From Symbiodinium natans (lineage: Eukaryota; Sar; Dinophyceae; Suessiales; Symbiodiniaceae), in contig CAJNDS010002438.1 in assembly GCA_905221605.1 (NCBI GenBank), positions 235,857 through 273,356 on the forward strand: a stretch of DNA of 37,500 nucleotides, in the 5' to 3' direction. Position numbers and translations under genes: made by a program. The notes under the pieces are model-generated. The model worked only from the letters and a program-made list of their open reading frames with translations, was not told the origin of the DNA and did no database searches. Positions 10,100-20,570 of this stretch are shown here, in pieces. Numbering within the stretch: position 1 is the stretch's first letter; every line of letters begins with the position of its first letter.

Positions 10100-13000
10100 A
10101 CCATGTGCTTCTGCAACGGTCTGCCTGTGCTTTCAATTTCAACTGCGCATGAGCATGTAGGAGCCATCCCGCCGCACACCAAAGAAAACAGCTTCTGAAT
10201 GACCACATCGCAACCCAATGCCCTACTTGGCAGCAACGCCCCACATGAGGCATCAACCGATGGACCTGTCAAGTCCGCTAGTGTTGCGAGTCATTGTCGC
10301 TACCCTCAACTCGAGCATGTGCAAGCCCTCGACGACCGGTCAATCCGAAAGAACAAAATATTCGATAATGTTCGGATCTCTGCTAGTGAGACCCAGTACA
10401 AGCAGTTTACGCTGCACCACATCTTTCCGTGCACGATACCACCTGATCGCATCGGAATATGCGCAACGAAGCTCGATAATCAACTCCATCCCGAGCATGA
10501 GCCAGTTAAACAAGTCGGGGGGTTTCCGAAAATAGGGGTACCCTTTTTTGGGGGTCCCTTTTCTATTTGGGGGTATAAAACCCTAAACCCTAAACCCTAA
10601 ACCCTACGAAAACAAAAAAAAACGAACAAAGGGGTACCACCTATTTTGCTCTAACACCCTTCTCGGAGCTGGAGGGGGCCTGGCGGGCGGCGCAGCGCCG
10701 CTCGTGCGCGCGGGCGTAGAAGCCAAAGCCCCGGAAGCCTGCAGATGTGGCTCATACCACTACGGGGTTCAGGAACATAGGGGACCAATATAGACCCCCA
10801 AATAGTAGGAACCCTAGCAAAAATGCTAGATTTTAGCTGGTTTTTAGGAATTAGAGTGCCCTAACATGAAAGATTGTCCCCCAGAATTCCTAAGGGACTT
10901 GTCTGCATCGTCAGATGATGCCACAGTCTTTACATGAAAGTCCGCAGAAAGATCGGTGGTCATGTTGCCAGGTCTGATACACAAAGGGCATGTGCAAACA
11001 CGAAGGCGCTGACTGCAGCAGAAGTGCCAGGTGGATTAGCTGCATATGGGCATGGAGACAGAAGCACTGAGCCTCCAATCCAGCCCAGCTTCGCGTTGCA
11101 GCCTCAAGCCGGGACGGTGTTTACAAGAATCCCAGGAAGCAGGGCACTTCGAGCATCGTTGAACCGCGATGCTGAGCCGCGGACGATGACATCTCAGTGG
11201 CATGGCCCGAAGCTCGCATCAAGTGCACTGCTACACTTCCACCACGCTATCATCGCTCGCTCGCAGCTTCAGTGCCAGCCATTTATAGAAAACCGTCACT
11301 CTCCAGCCGCTTTCTCCTATGCAAAGTGCTGCAACTCCTGTTACTGTTGGCCAACCCTTTTCTGGCGAGCCGGGAAGCTGCAAACAGACGGGGGCTAGTG
11401 CTGAACGTCTTCGAACCAATATGAGTCCATGATCATCTTAGTCCTGCTAAATGACCTTGAGACCATCTCTGAACCTCGCGGACCCAGCCAAGCTCCACGT
11501 GGCATAGTTGACAGAAATGCCCAACATTCGAAACGTCAAATCCTGCAGGCACTAAACCCTAACCCTAAACCCTGTAAACCCTAAAACCCTAAAGCCCTAA
11601 AACCCTAAAGCACAATGCCACGAGTGCGGTAAGTACGGAGGCCGGACGAGTCCGCAGGTACTCGCCACGTGACATCTTGAAGAGCCATGCCTTACTAAGC
11701 TGGATCCAGTAAGAGAAGCTTCCAACATGATGAACATAGAAGAGCAAGTACATTATAAAATCAATATGCAATATATGTATATATAAATATATATTTTATT
11801 TGTTTATTTATTTATAAAAAATCATATATAAATATTAATATATAGATATATATAGATGTATAGATATATAGATATTTAAATATATGTAGAAGATATGTAG
11901 ATAGAGATATATTCATATGTGTATATACAACATGTGCTATAGACAATATCGGCAGGGATAATATTGAAGGCTCTCGAACGTTTTTGCTTATGGGCGGAAT
12001 TCTGCCGTCAGGCTCGTCCTGGGGCGTGAGGGATTGTGGATTGGGATTTAGGTTTCCTGGAAAATTTTACAGTAGTACGAGTACTGAACATCAGCAAACC
12101 CCCTTTCCCACACCCCCCACGAGTGCGTCAACTGCACGGCGACCGGCTGTGGTTTGAGTGCTTGACAGGTCAGAACTTCTGACTCAGAATGACCCAAGTA
12201 CCGTGCCTTCTCCTCTCCTGCCACTACAGGACTGCCAGCATCTCCTGCCGGCGAACATGATTCAAGGACGCCACGCAACCAAGCTGTGATGCTTTGCCAC
12301 AGACATCGCACTCACATTCTCAATTCCATACTGGTGAGAAGCCGCGGTGTCGGTGTGGGCCAAGATCACACTAAAAACGTTGTGGTGTCGGATGGTGTCG
12401 GGCAGAAAAAATCCTAATTGCAGACGTTCTCGGTTCTAGTCAGCTTTTAGCAACTCAACAACCCTTTTTGAACCCGTGCTGAGGCCGAGGCGTGTGACGG
12501 GAAAGTGTCTGCACTGACGCTCTCCGAGCGGCCGTGTGCAAGCAGTGAAAGCCAACCACATTATGCTTCGAACCCTTCGGCAACCATTCAAGTCAATCCA
12601 GGGCGAGACTTTGAACTTTCACCATCCAACTATCAGGGACAAGGGAGAAGGACACCAGGATTTAGGGTTTAGGGTTTTAGGGTTTAGGGCAACCTTGAGT
12701 CTCTAAACCAGCATGGCCCTCCTGTACCCTGGCGCCGGCTCTGCCCTCTGGGAAGAGTTGATCTCCTCAGCCCGTGCTGCGCAGGGGACTCGAGGTCTCT
12801 AGCTTTCTTGTTCTGGGCCAGGGTTTGGGTTTTTTGGGGTTTTTGGTAGTTTTTAGGGCTTTTTTGGGTTTTTAGGGTGTAGGGTACGTCACCCTAGCGC
12901 GGACCACTTTACAGCGGTGTAGCAGTAGAGGGTGAGCAGACTGGCGCACTCACGCCCTGCGACACTCAGTTGCAGGCTTTGGCGAAGCATGCGGCCGCAG

Positions 13001-13500
13001 TCGACAAGCCTGAGCGGGAGCTCCCTCAAGGTTTAGGGTTTTGGGTTTAGGGGGCTCCAAAAGCTAAACTGCAGCCGCATCCTCAACCCCACTGTCCAAC
13101 CCCCCCCCCTTCGCTGAATCAGGCGTTACCCTTTCCGCCCAAAATGCATCCCCCTGAACCCTCAAATCCAAACGTGACGCGGGCCATGATTACAGTGTGT
13201 CGGAAGTGGGAACACTCCCAAACAACGCACAAGGATACAACAGTGATACAACCATGGTGGGCTGCTGGGCATCTATGGTTTAGGCAGGGCGTGTGTTTCT
13301 GCGGCAGAGCCGTCGCGAACAGCGACTCCAAGTACTGAGGCCGAAGCTGAGACAACGCCCAGACCGAAGGAGATGGGCCTTGCGCTCACCTGACTGGCTG
13401 GCCTCCCGGGCTCATGGCCATGGGACAGGGACTTGCGCCTTAGCAGCTTAGCATCGACTAGCCCTCCCGAACAGGAGCCCTTACGAAAGTCTGTGCAGCG
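10100..13500. other. Repeat-bearing intergenic region
   Basis: This holds CCCTAAA arrays at 10581-10606 and 11551-11612, and TTTAGGG-type arrays at 12661-12689, about 12830-12884 and 13031-13052. It also has AT-rich simple sequence at 11765-11930 and a foldback element described separately. A minus-strand frame at 12048-12311 has somewhat protein-like composition but no recognisable family. No gene is supported. Confidence 0.5.
10529..10647. mobile_element. Foldback element enclosing a CCCTAAA array
   Basis: AAAATAGGGGTACCC at 10529-10543 is answered by GGGGTACCACCTATTTT at 10631-10647, an inverted copy with a one-base bulge. The 119-bp interval contains four CCCTAAA units. The outer sequence TTTCCGAAAATAGGGGTAC (10523-10541) recurs inverted at 15011-15029 with one mismatch, so this is a dispersed family. 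No clear target duplication was found. Confidence 0.5.
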
Positions 13501-13529
13501 AGGCAGCGTCGATGAACGTTGACAGCTGC

Positions 13530-13533
13530 TGCA

Positions 13534-13579
<46 letters not shown>

Positions 13580-13612
13580 GTCGTCGTCGTCACGTCGTCG
13601 TCGTTGTCCCTA

Positions 13613-13686
<74 letters not shown>

Positions 13687-13735
13687 TCGTCGTCGTCCTC
13701 GTCCTCGTCGTCGTCGTCGTCGTCGTCGTCCGCGT
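13530..13735. repeat. (GTC)n / (CGTCCT)n microsatellite
   Basis: About 200 bp of GTC trinucleotides with an internal block of about eleven CGTCCT hexamers (about 13616-13681). The minus strand would encode Asp/Glu runs and the plus strand Ser, Val/Leu or Arg/Pro runs. No flanking sequence supports a coding exon, so I treat it as a simple repeat. Confidence 0.85.
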
Positions 13736-14942
13736 CGCCACCGTTGGTTTTTCATCTTAAACGCATTTGAACGCCAACGTCATTCCGAACCATCAGAACT
13801 GGAAGCCGCCCGATACCTGCATGGCCCCATACCTTCAGGCATATTCAAAGCCCCGCCGTGGCACTGAATCAGCAGGCGGTCTCGGATGCCTACCTCGAAG
13901 GTCCCTTGCCGGTTCTTGCATGCTCTGGACGCCAGCCTTGAGTCTGGAACAGCGGCAGACTGTCCGTGACATGCGCGCGTGGGACGTAGGTGCTTCAAGA
14001 CATCCGGGCCATGCCCACCTGGTGTGGCACGTCGAACTGGAGCTATCCTGAGCAGGCATCACAGCAGCCATGTCGCCCAGTGACCCCTGTGAGTCAACGC
14101 CTTCAGCGCCCCCAACGGGCAAGCCAAACCCGCATCCGCTGCACTAAGGATCTTGTGCTGATGCATCTGGAAGAATATCTGCGCCACTCGGTCCAGACTG
14201 AGCGCTGCACGGGGTATGGCAGCACCGCCATGCTTGCATACTTGCATACTTCTGGCGCGCAGCGCCTAACCCTAATCGTCGTCTAAACTTGATCTTAGAG
14301 CTCATCGCGGTCTTCAAAGAGTCGAGGGCTCTTAACGGTTGAGAATTGGTGGGCTGCCTTTTTATCATATGTTTTTGATGCCGCGACTTCATAGGCTATC
14401 GCATTCACATGGGTGCCTTTGCTAAGGCGATAGCCTGCTTCGCTGCCTCGTTGTCGCATTGAAGATGTGTCGGGCTGTCTAGTGACATGGAGATAAGCCC
14501 GTTCCGTCTGTCATGTCTCTCCTCAGGTAAGCACAAGCTTCAGGCGAGGCGATGGGATTAGTCTGTAATTCAGGCTGCTCCACAGGTCAACGGCCAACAC
14601 CCGGTTTGCACATGTCAACTATAGACAAAGGAGACAGCTTTTGCACGCTGCGCAAGTTGGGCATTCAACACTGAGCATACGGCCCATGCAGCTGTCCCAA
14701 AGAGCAAGCAGGTGCTGAGCACTCGCCTTTTGGGTGAAGCTGCAGTTTGCTTGCCAACCGTCATCGGGACGAGCGACCATTTGCAGGCATGTGCTGGACT
14801 CTTGTACAGCATGATTTCCATGCAGCTCGGCTCGTCTCTACCCCGATGCTTGCTAGGCATCGCTGGTGAAGACCTGGCTGGCAAGAAAGACCGGCCTTGG
14901 CAATCGTCTGCTTCTCCAAGCTTGCCATGGGCGACAGTGGAG

Positions 14943-15029
14943 TTTACGAAAATAAGGGGCCCCAAATGAAGACCATCAAAGAATTCCCTGAGAATAAGGA
15001 CCCCAACAACGTACCCCTAATTTCGGAAA
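14943..15029. mobile_element. Short foldback element related to the one at 10.5 kb
   Basis: TTTACGAAAATAAGGGG at 14943-14959 faces the inverted partner GTACCCCTAATTTCGGAAA at 15011-15029. The right arm, reverse-complemented, matches 10523-10541 at 18 of 19 positions. The length is 87 bp. No convincing target duplication was seen. Confidence 0.45.
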
Positions 15030-15311
15030 CCCCCACATGGCGCAGGCAAGCGGGGAAGATCACCAGCACCTCGGCATATGCAACTTCGGAAGGCAGCTAG
15101 AAGGCAGCTAGGGCAACAACCCTCTTGGCTTGTGCATCTGCTTTAACATGTACGGTGGAGCGTCAAGTGTGAAGCATCTTCAGCTTTAATCACGCACACT
15201 CGGACAAGCCAGGCGAGGTTGTGATTTGGGTTCGCGGGTTTGGGGAGAGCCCGCATCAGGAGTCAAAGTTGTGGTAGTTCGAAGAGCTGAAGTACCCTTG
15301 AGGAGCTGACC

Positions 15312-15605
15312 TCACCCCTTGACCCCTTGTGCCAACATGTGCCAGCTAGCACACTCGTGACATGGAGCTGGCACCTCTAAGCTATCTTGCCGCATCTTCG
15401 CCAGAAAAGTTCGGAAGATGGTGCAGTGCAGAATTATACCGTCCGGAGTTCGGAGTGATACAATCATGTGCTGATCATGCGGGCGCCGCAAAGTGCGCGT
15501 TTCATCCAATTCCAGCCCAAATAAGCGCTGAGAGTGGCACTCGTCCAGAAACTCATCAAGCTTGTGCGGTGGCTCCTTGGTGTCGTCAAATCTGAAGAAG
15601 ACCAA
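15312..15605 (-). CDS. Possible exon of an unrecognised gene
   Basis: The frame is open for 97 codons and reads FFRFDDTKEPPHKLDEFLDE early, then VSLRTPDGIILHCTIFRTFL near the middle. The balanced charge and alternating hydrophobic pattern look like a globular protein segment. No domain is recognised. The strand agrees with the confident genes. It could be an exon, a pseudogene fragment or chance. Confidence 0.3.
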   Translation of the reverse strand: MVFFRFDDTKEPPHKLDEFLDECHSQRLFGLELDETRTLRRPHDQHMIVSLRTPDGIILHCTIFRTFLAKMRQDSLEVPAPCHECASWHMLAQGVKG

Positions 15606-15725
15606 GCCTCTGTCTCTCGAGCGGATACTAGCGCCCAGTCTTCAAATCAATACCAGGGCCCCCACTTCCAAAAAACAAACACCATCCTAGAATGGGCTAT
15701 GATACCCCCCTAAAGCCTAATTAAA

Positions 15726-15816
15726 CCCTAAACCCTAAACCCTAAACCCTAAACCCTAAACCCTAAACCCTAAACCCTAAACCCTAAACCCTAAACCCTA
15801 AACCCTAAACCCTAAA
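15726..15816 (-). repeat. Interstitial telomeric array, 13 perfect CCCTAAA units
   Basis: Exactly 91 bp, thirteen uninterrupted heptamers. It faces a thirteen-unit TTTAGGG array after a GC-rich 108-bp spacer, so the pair can form a long foldback. Confidence 0.95.
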
Positions 15817-15924
15817 GCGATTATTGGGGCCTAACAACCCATCCTGGCTAAGCCCCAGGCATCCAGCGGTTCCGCGCTCTCCGGGGCCAGCGGTTCGGCC
15901 GGCGCCCTGGGCCCCGAAAGACGG

Positions 15925-16055
15925 TTAGGGTTTAGGGTTTAGGGTTTAGGGTTTAGGGTTTAGGGTTTAGGGTTTAGGGTTTAGGGTTTAGGGTTTAGGG
16001 TTTAGGGTTTAGGGTTTAGGGTTCAGGGTTCAGGGTTCAGGGTTTAGGGTTCAGG
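15925..16055 (+). repeat. Interstitial telomeric array, TTTAGGG with TTCAGGG variants
   Basis: A partial unit is followed by thirteen perfect TTTAGGG units (15931-16021), then three TTCAGGG, one TTTAGGG and a partial TTCAGG. The same variant order, inverted, occurs in the array at 20571-20737. It runs straight into the T-run motif at 16056. Confidence 0.95.
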
Positions 16056-16088
16056 TTTTTTTTTGCCACCCGCCTAGCTGACACTCAG
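16056..16088 (+). repeat. Telomeric-array-associated motif, copy 1 (uninterrupted site)
   Basis: A T run followed by GCCACCCGCCTAGCTGACAC. Related copies are at 19022-19048, 19327-19405 (split by a telomeric array) and 21631-21660. It is next to a TTTAGGG array. Confidence 0.6.
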
Positions 16089-16313
16089 GCCACGTTGCAG
16101 GGACTAGTTCCGGAAATACTGTGTTGTAGGAGAAAGAAATGCTTTTAAAGCCAGCATTATAGAAGACAAAGGGATCATACGGGGATCATTCTAGAAAGAC
16201 AAGTACAAACAGATTAGATACCAAGGTTTAGGGTTTAGGGTTTAAGGTTTAGGGTCTAGGGTTTAGGGTCTATAGGGTTTAGGGTTTAGGGCTTAGGATC
16301 ACCACCCCTTAAG

Positions 16314-16355
16314 AAAAACACCGGAGGGGGGGGGGGGACCCCCGCAGTTTTTTTT
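16314..16355. repeat. Hairpin with AAAAACACCGG stem
   Basis: AAAAACACCGGAGGGGG faces ACCCCCGCAGTTTTTTTT. The left arm and its flank (ATCACCACCCCTTAA) match, inverted, the right side of the hairpin cluster at 18820-18980. TTTAGGG-like units at about 16225-16295 precede it. Confidence 0.5.
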
Positions 16356-16470
16356 CGATTGGGGTCCTGGGGGGTTCGGTGTTTTCCTTGGTTTTCGCAC
16401 CCGCACCTCGCCCAAAACCGAAGCCGAAAAACATTAAAAAAACCACGTTTGGGATTTCTAACCCATCAAA

Positions 16471-16740
16471 AAACTGGGCTTAAGGTGTATGTCGGGGTTC
16501 CGCTTAAACTCATTTTTTGCAAGTATTCTGGACTCCGCTATCCTGCCCTGTGCCAAAAACCGACTGCCCAGGCAACGAGATACTGGATCTCTCACTTCAA
16601 ACTTTTCAAAAACAGGGCTTGATGTATATCTCGGGGCTCCACTTAACGTGTTCTTTGCGCCACTATTCTGGATACTGATCTTACACTGCCCAGAAAACGG
16701 GTGCAAAGGAGACGAGGCACTGGATCTTCACTTGATTATC
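16471..16740 (+). repeat. Two diverged tandem copies of a ~139-bp unit
   Basis: The copies begin at about 16474 and 16613. They share landmarks such as GGGCTT-GTAT-TCGGGG, CTTAA, TATTCTGGA, TGCCC and ACTGGATCT-TCACTT. Divergence is roughly a quarter to a third by eye. A 254-codon plus-strand frame crosses it but looks spurious. Confidence 0.6.
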
Positions 16741-17043
16741 AGGATGCATCTGAAATGTAGTTCTCTTCCACTCCCAAAACTGGCCGCCAGGATACGAAAC
16801 AGACAAACAAGTGAAGCCCTCACCTCGCAGACTTCCAAAAAAAATCCCTGGCCAAAGTCATTTCACGACGTAGCAATCGCAAGACTCGGGACAATCCAAC
16901 AATCAACGCACGCACCCACGCCTTCTAGCTTCCAAACCCCAAACAAAGGCTTAAACCGCCAAAATCCTGCGAGTACCCCGTTTGCCCAGAGAGAGTTTCT
17001 TTCTGCCTCTGTGGAACGCTGGCAGACCCAGCTCCGGGCTTCA

Positions 17044-17720
17044 GGTCCAAACTTGGGCTTAGACTCAAGCACCAAGCACCCAGCAAAACTTAAACTTTCC
17101 TATTATAGGGGACTTATAGACCCAAAAAGTTTAAAGTTAACCCTACTGGGCTGCTCAGCCAAAAGTGCGGCCTTGTGGGTGCCTCCCTTGGGATCTGGAC
17201 CAAAGTTTAAGGCTTTTAGGAGGTTTTCGGGTTCAGGATTGCTGCTTGTTTAAGGTTTCGCCTTCTTTCTCTCTTTCCAGAGACAAAGGTCAAAACAAAA
17301 GGGACAACACACACACATACACACTCGCGTCCTAAGCCCTAAGGCCTAAACACTTCAGTTGAAACCAGGGCATGCCTTAAACCCTGACACCTATAATTCA
17401 TGGTGGTGCCTCTGCCGTGCGGTGTACGGTGTACAGAGAAATGTGTATCCACCCACTGCGCTACCCGGGTCCCCGGGCGATTCGGGTTGTCGAACCCTAA
17501 GCCCGAAAGCTTAAATGAGCAGTCAACCCTAAACCCTATACTTAAAAACCTCCAAAAGACTTTTGTCCAGACCCCAAGGGGGCCCAGCATGCCCCCGTTT
17601 TGGCTGAGCAGTCCAGTAGGGTAAACTTTAATAAACCTTTTGGGTCTACAAGTCCCTACAAAACGCAAGATTAAGTTTTGCCGGGCGCTCGGTACCTGAG
17701 TTGGAGCCCAAGTTTGGACC
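17044..17720. repeat. Large imperfect inverted repeat (arms 17044-17230 and 17541-17720)
   Basis: The left arm begins GGTCCAAACTTGGGCT. The right arm ends with its exact complement. Collinear shared blocks follow: GCAAAACTTAA, GGGACTT-TAGACCCAAAA-GTTTA, ACCCTACTGG-CTGCTCAGCCAAAA and TCTGGAC-AAAGT. Identity is about 75-80% by eye and the spacer is about 310 bp. It may be an old foldback element or a local inverted duplication. Confidence 0.65.
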
Positions 17721-17962
17721 TAAAAAATGTAGATCCACTCCCTGAAAAGAGGCTAGATTCGTTTTTGGTTTTAAGGCAAAGGTTTTACGGTTTCAGATTT
17801 GGGTTTGGGGCGTTTGGCAGGTTGAGGGTTTAGGGTTACTGTCTAAGGTTTTCGTTTTGGGTTTAGGGTTAAGGTCTGGGATTTGTCAGGTTTAGGCTTA
17901 GGGCTTAGGGCTTGGTTATTGTAATGTTTCTATAAGTTTTCCTCTTCTTCCAGAGGCCAAGA

Positions 17963-18360
17963 CCTTGCAAACCATCAAAATGGCAAAATTTTGTGATTTT
18001 TGACTATTTGGGCCTTCACAAACCTTGAATTAAGGCCAAAACACAGGGATGGTCCCTAGTTTTGCCTTGGAAACCACCAAAATGGCAAATTTTTGTGATT
18101 TTTGACCATTTTGGGCTTCACAAACCTTGAATTAATTCAGGCCAAAGCACAGGGATTTTCCCTCACTTGGCGGCCTTGGAAATGCCGAAGCCAATTTCAG
18201 GGATTTTGACCATTTTGAATCTCACAAGCCCTGAATTAAGGCAAAAACATAAGGTTTTTCGATAGTTTGGCGGCCTTGGAAACCACCAAAATGCTAAATG
18301 TTTGTGATTTTTGACCATTTTGGGCTTTCACAAACCCTGAAGTAAAGTAAGTCCCTAGAT
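17963..18360 (+). repeat. Tandem repeat, four copies, period 100-109 bp
   Basis: Units start at about 17969, 18071, 18180 and 18280, each after CCTTGG or CCTTGC. The core is AAACCACCAAAATGGCAAA, then a TTTGTGATTTTTGACCATTT-like stretch, then TTCACAAACCTTGAATTAA. The third unit is the most diverged. No coding or RNA signal. Confidence 0.8.
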
Positions 18361-18819
18361 TGGTGACAGGTGTACCGAATGTTGTTCTCTGTTTCCCAAC
18401 CGCTGTACGGGATTGTTTTACATACCTCGGCGATCCCTGGAGTGCCTTCCCGAGAATTTTAGTGGAATGCCCGCCGAATCCTGCAGAGTATGCCTGGAGC
18501 GCCCTCACCCAAAAAAGCAAGCAGAGCAGAGAATCCCGCCCGCACAGCGAGTCCTACAACAAATCCCACAAGAGTGACTACCCCAAAAAATCTTGCAGAG
18601 AATTCCGCAGGGTACCCCTGGAGTCAATCCTGTCGAGAAACCCACAAGCAACCCTGGAGCGCTCACGAGAGAAGCGAATTTTTGCGGAGTACCCGCCCGC
18701 ACAGAATCCAGCTTCTCCGGGGGGCACTTAGGGATTCTCCAGGTCTCTGTGGGTAGGCACTCCACGTAAGGGGTCAAGCTTTAAGAAGAAACTCACGGGA
18801 TCTCGGAAAGCCTTATAGA

Positions 18820-18955
18820 AAAACACCGCGGGGGTGGTAACCCGGGTTCGCCCCCCCATGGTGTTTTTTCTGTGTCTCCTGGCCGTGGAATGGGCCCAAC
18901 CCTCCGAAAAACACCGCGGCCTCCAGCAGAAAGGTCACCACCCCCGCGGTGTTTT
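18820..18955. mobile_element. Hairpin cluster bounded by a perfect 19-bp inverted repeat
   Basis: AAAACACCGCGGGGGTGGT at 18820-18838 is perfectly inverted at 18937-18955. Two inner copies of the core lie at about 18856-18869 (inverted) and 18905-18919 (direct), so the 136 bp can fold as two adjacent hairpins or one large one. A related hairpin is at 16314. No clear target duplication was seen, so a MITE identity is plausible but unproven. Confidence 0.6.
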
Positions 18956-19021
18956 AGGTTAAGGGGGTGGTGATGGGCTTAGGGCTTGGGGTTTAGGGCT
19001 TATCGGGTTTTGGGTTTAAGG

Positions 19022-19048
19022 ATTTTTTGTCACCCGCCTAGCGACTCA
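19022..19048 (+). repeat. Telomeric-array-associated motif, copy 2 (uninterrupted site)
   Basis: ATTTTTTGTCACCCGCCTAG followed by CGACTCAG. It is preceded by decayed TTTAGGG-like sequence. Same family as 16056-16088. Confidence 0.6.
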
Positions 19049-19326
19049 GAGAGACGCACTGCTGGGAACAATACACGTTACTGCGTCGTAAAATTGACGA
19101 TAGAAGTCCCCCTCTCCTCTCCTTATGCTTGAGAGAGGGGGTCTCAATGAGAAAGAAACCCTGGCCAGAGTTTAGGGTTTAGGCTTCGAGGTTTGGGGTT
19201 TAGAGCTTTTAGGGTTTCGACTCTCACATTGACAAATGCAGGTGAGGAAACTGGTCCGAGGAAACCAAGCCAAAACAAAAAGGGGCCTGGAGCATGCCGA
19301 GCAAACAGATGGTCTAGGGGATAGGC

Positions 19327-19405
19327 TTTTTTGCCACCTGGGTTTAGGGTTTAGGGTTTAGGGTTTAGGGTTTAGGGTTTAGGGTTTAGGGTTCACCTGC
19401 CTACT
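19327..19405 (+). mobile_element. TTTAGGG array inserted in the motif, with 6-bp duplication
   Basis: Seven perfect TTTAGGG units (19343-19391), with GG before and TT after, are bracketed by CACCTG at 19335-19340 and 19394-19399. Removing the array and one CACCTG gives TTTTTTGCCACCTGCCTA, which matches the uninterrupted relatives at 16056 and 19022. This is the pattern expected when telomeric repeats are added at a staggered break that is then filled in. Confidence 0.7.
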
Positions 19406-19559
19406 CTTTCGGGTTTCTTGTTTCGGCTCCATGAACTGTCAGAGACCAGGGAACCCAAGGCCGCGAAACCCGAGCGTCCCAGAAGTCCGAGGTCCCCAGC
19501 ACTGCCGACCCGAAGCCTTTTTTACCCTAAACCCCTTTTTTTAAGACGCCAGATCAACA

Positions 19560-19922
19560 GAACTCAACATGACTGAAGAAATGTCATCGAAAGGTCCCAA
19601 ACGCAAAACGCATGATTCGTGGCAGCCAATCATCAGGAAAGGCTTCCACCTCCAAGACTACTCTACAGGAATCATAGAAACTCAGAGCGGCAGGCAAGAT
19701 CTGAGGCAGCACTACCTGCACATCAGAGTCCAACATCAGCAGTTGGAGCATCACAGGGTGAAGCTGCAGCATTCTCCTTCGGAGAAAAACTTCCTGAACA
19801 GCGCAGTCAACATCCTGCACCGGAGAGCACGACAGTGGCAGAGTCATGGCGCCTTCTTCCCGATCACACCAAACAGCATACCAGAAACTTTCAACTTGCA
19901 GCAGGAATACCCTAAACCCTAA
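19560..19922. other. Unique island with three open frames, coding status unclear
   Basis: Two plus-strand frames (19569-19922 and 19619-19915) and one minus-strand frame (19584-19847) are all open across this 300-bp island between telomeric arrays. Each has protein-like composition and none has a recognised domain. At most one can be real, so no CDS is called. Confidence 0.3.
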
Positions 19923-19934
19923 ACCCTAAACCCT
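19910..19934 (-). repeat. Short CCCTAAA array
   Basis: Three perfect CCCTAAA units plus CCCT. A second small cluster lies at about 20118-20141. Confidence 0.9.
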
Positions 19935-20310
19935 TTTTTCCATCGGCTTCCGCGTGAGCGTCGTTATCGTGCGCTTGCGACTGGAATCTGTTGGACCTGA
20001 CATCTGAAATATCGCTTGGGGGGTTCACCTCCGGCTTGTTGCATATGTTTTAAACCAAACCCCTGTCATGATTTTTAAACCGAAGGCCGAATGAAGCTTG
20101 AATGAGACTTCAACCTTAACCCTAAACCCTAAACCCTATAAACCCTGAACATCCCTGAACCCTAAAGCCTAAACCGCAAAACCTGAAGCAACGATGATCC
20201 GTCATGAAACGCTTCACTTCTGAGTGCTGGGCGGAGGCAAGCGGTCCCCCCATGTCGTGGCCGCTGCTGCAGCCACCTAGACTCCAAGTCTGGGGCTGGT
20301 GCCTTTGAGG

Positions 20311-20372
20311 TTTAGGGTTTAGGGTTTAGGGTTTAGGGTTTAGGGTTTAGGGTTTAGGGTTTAGGGTTTAGG
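20311..20372 (+). repeat. TTTAGGG array, nearly nine units
   Basis: Eight perfect units and a partial ninth. It faces the CCCTAAA array at 20571 after about 200 bp. That TTTAGGG-then-CCCTAAA order is the one expected of joined chromosome ends, but the unique spacer and array sizes do not prove a fusion. Confidence 0.95.
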
Positions 20373-20570
20373 AATTGAATTCGGATGGAAGGGCGATTCC
20401 CAAAAATAAAAATACCCCGGTATATATACCCCAACATACTCCTCTTGAAGGAACCCCAAAATTCGGGTACCCCTATGTTCGTCGAGTTGGCTACAAGGCT
20501 GCAAGCATTTAAATTGGGGTCTTAACAGACAAGGGGTACCCGACCATGTATTCAGACAAGGACTCTCAAA

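Noticed and set aside
13512-13867. Poly-Ser, poly-Val/Leu and Arg-Pro frames
   Set aside because: They are translations of the GTC/CGTCCT microsatellite in three frames.
16489-17253. A 254-codon plus-strand open frame
   Set aside because: It spans a diverged tandem repeat and one arm of an inverted repeat, shows no domain, and is on the strand opposite to all confident genes.
17452-17465. A-box-like GGTAGCGCAGTGGG on the minus strand, possible tRNA-derived SINE
   Set aside because: No B box lies at the expected distance.
18105-18330. CCATTTTGGGCTTCA-like matches to the spliced leader
   Set aside because: They recur in each unit of the ~100-bp tandem repeat, match only about nine bases continuously and are not upstream of a gene.
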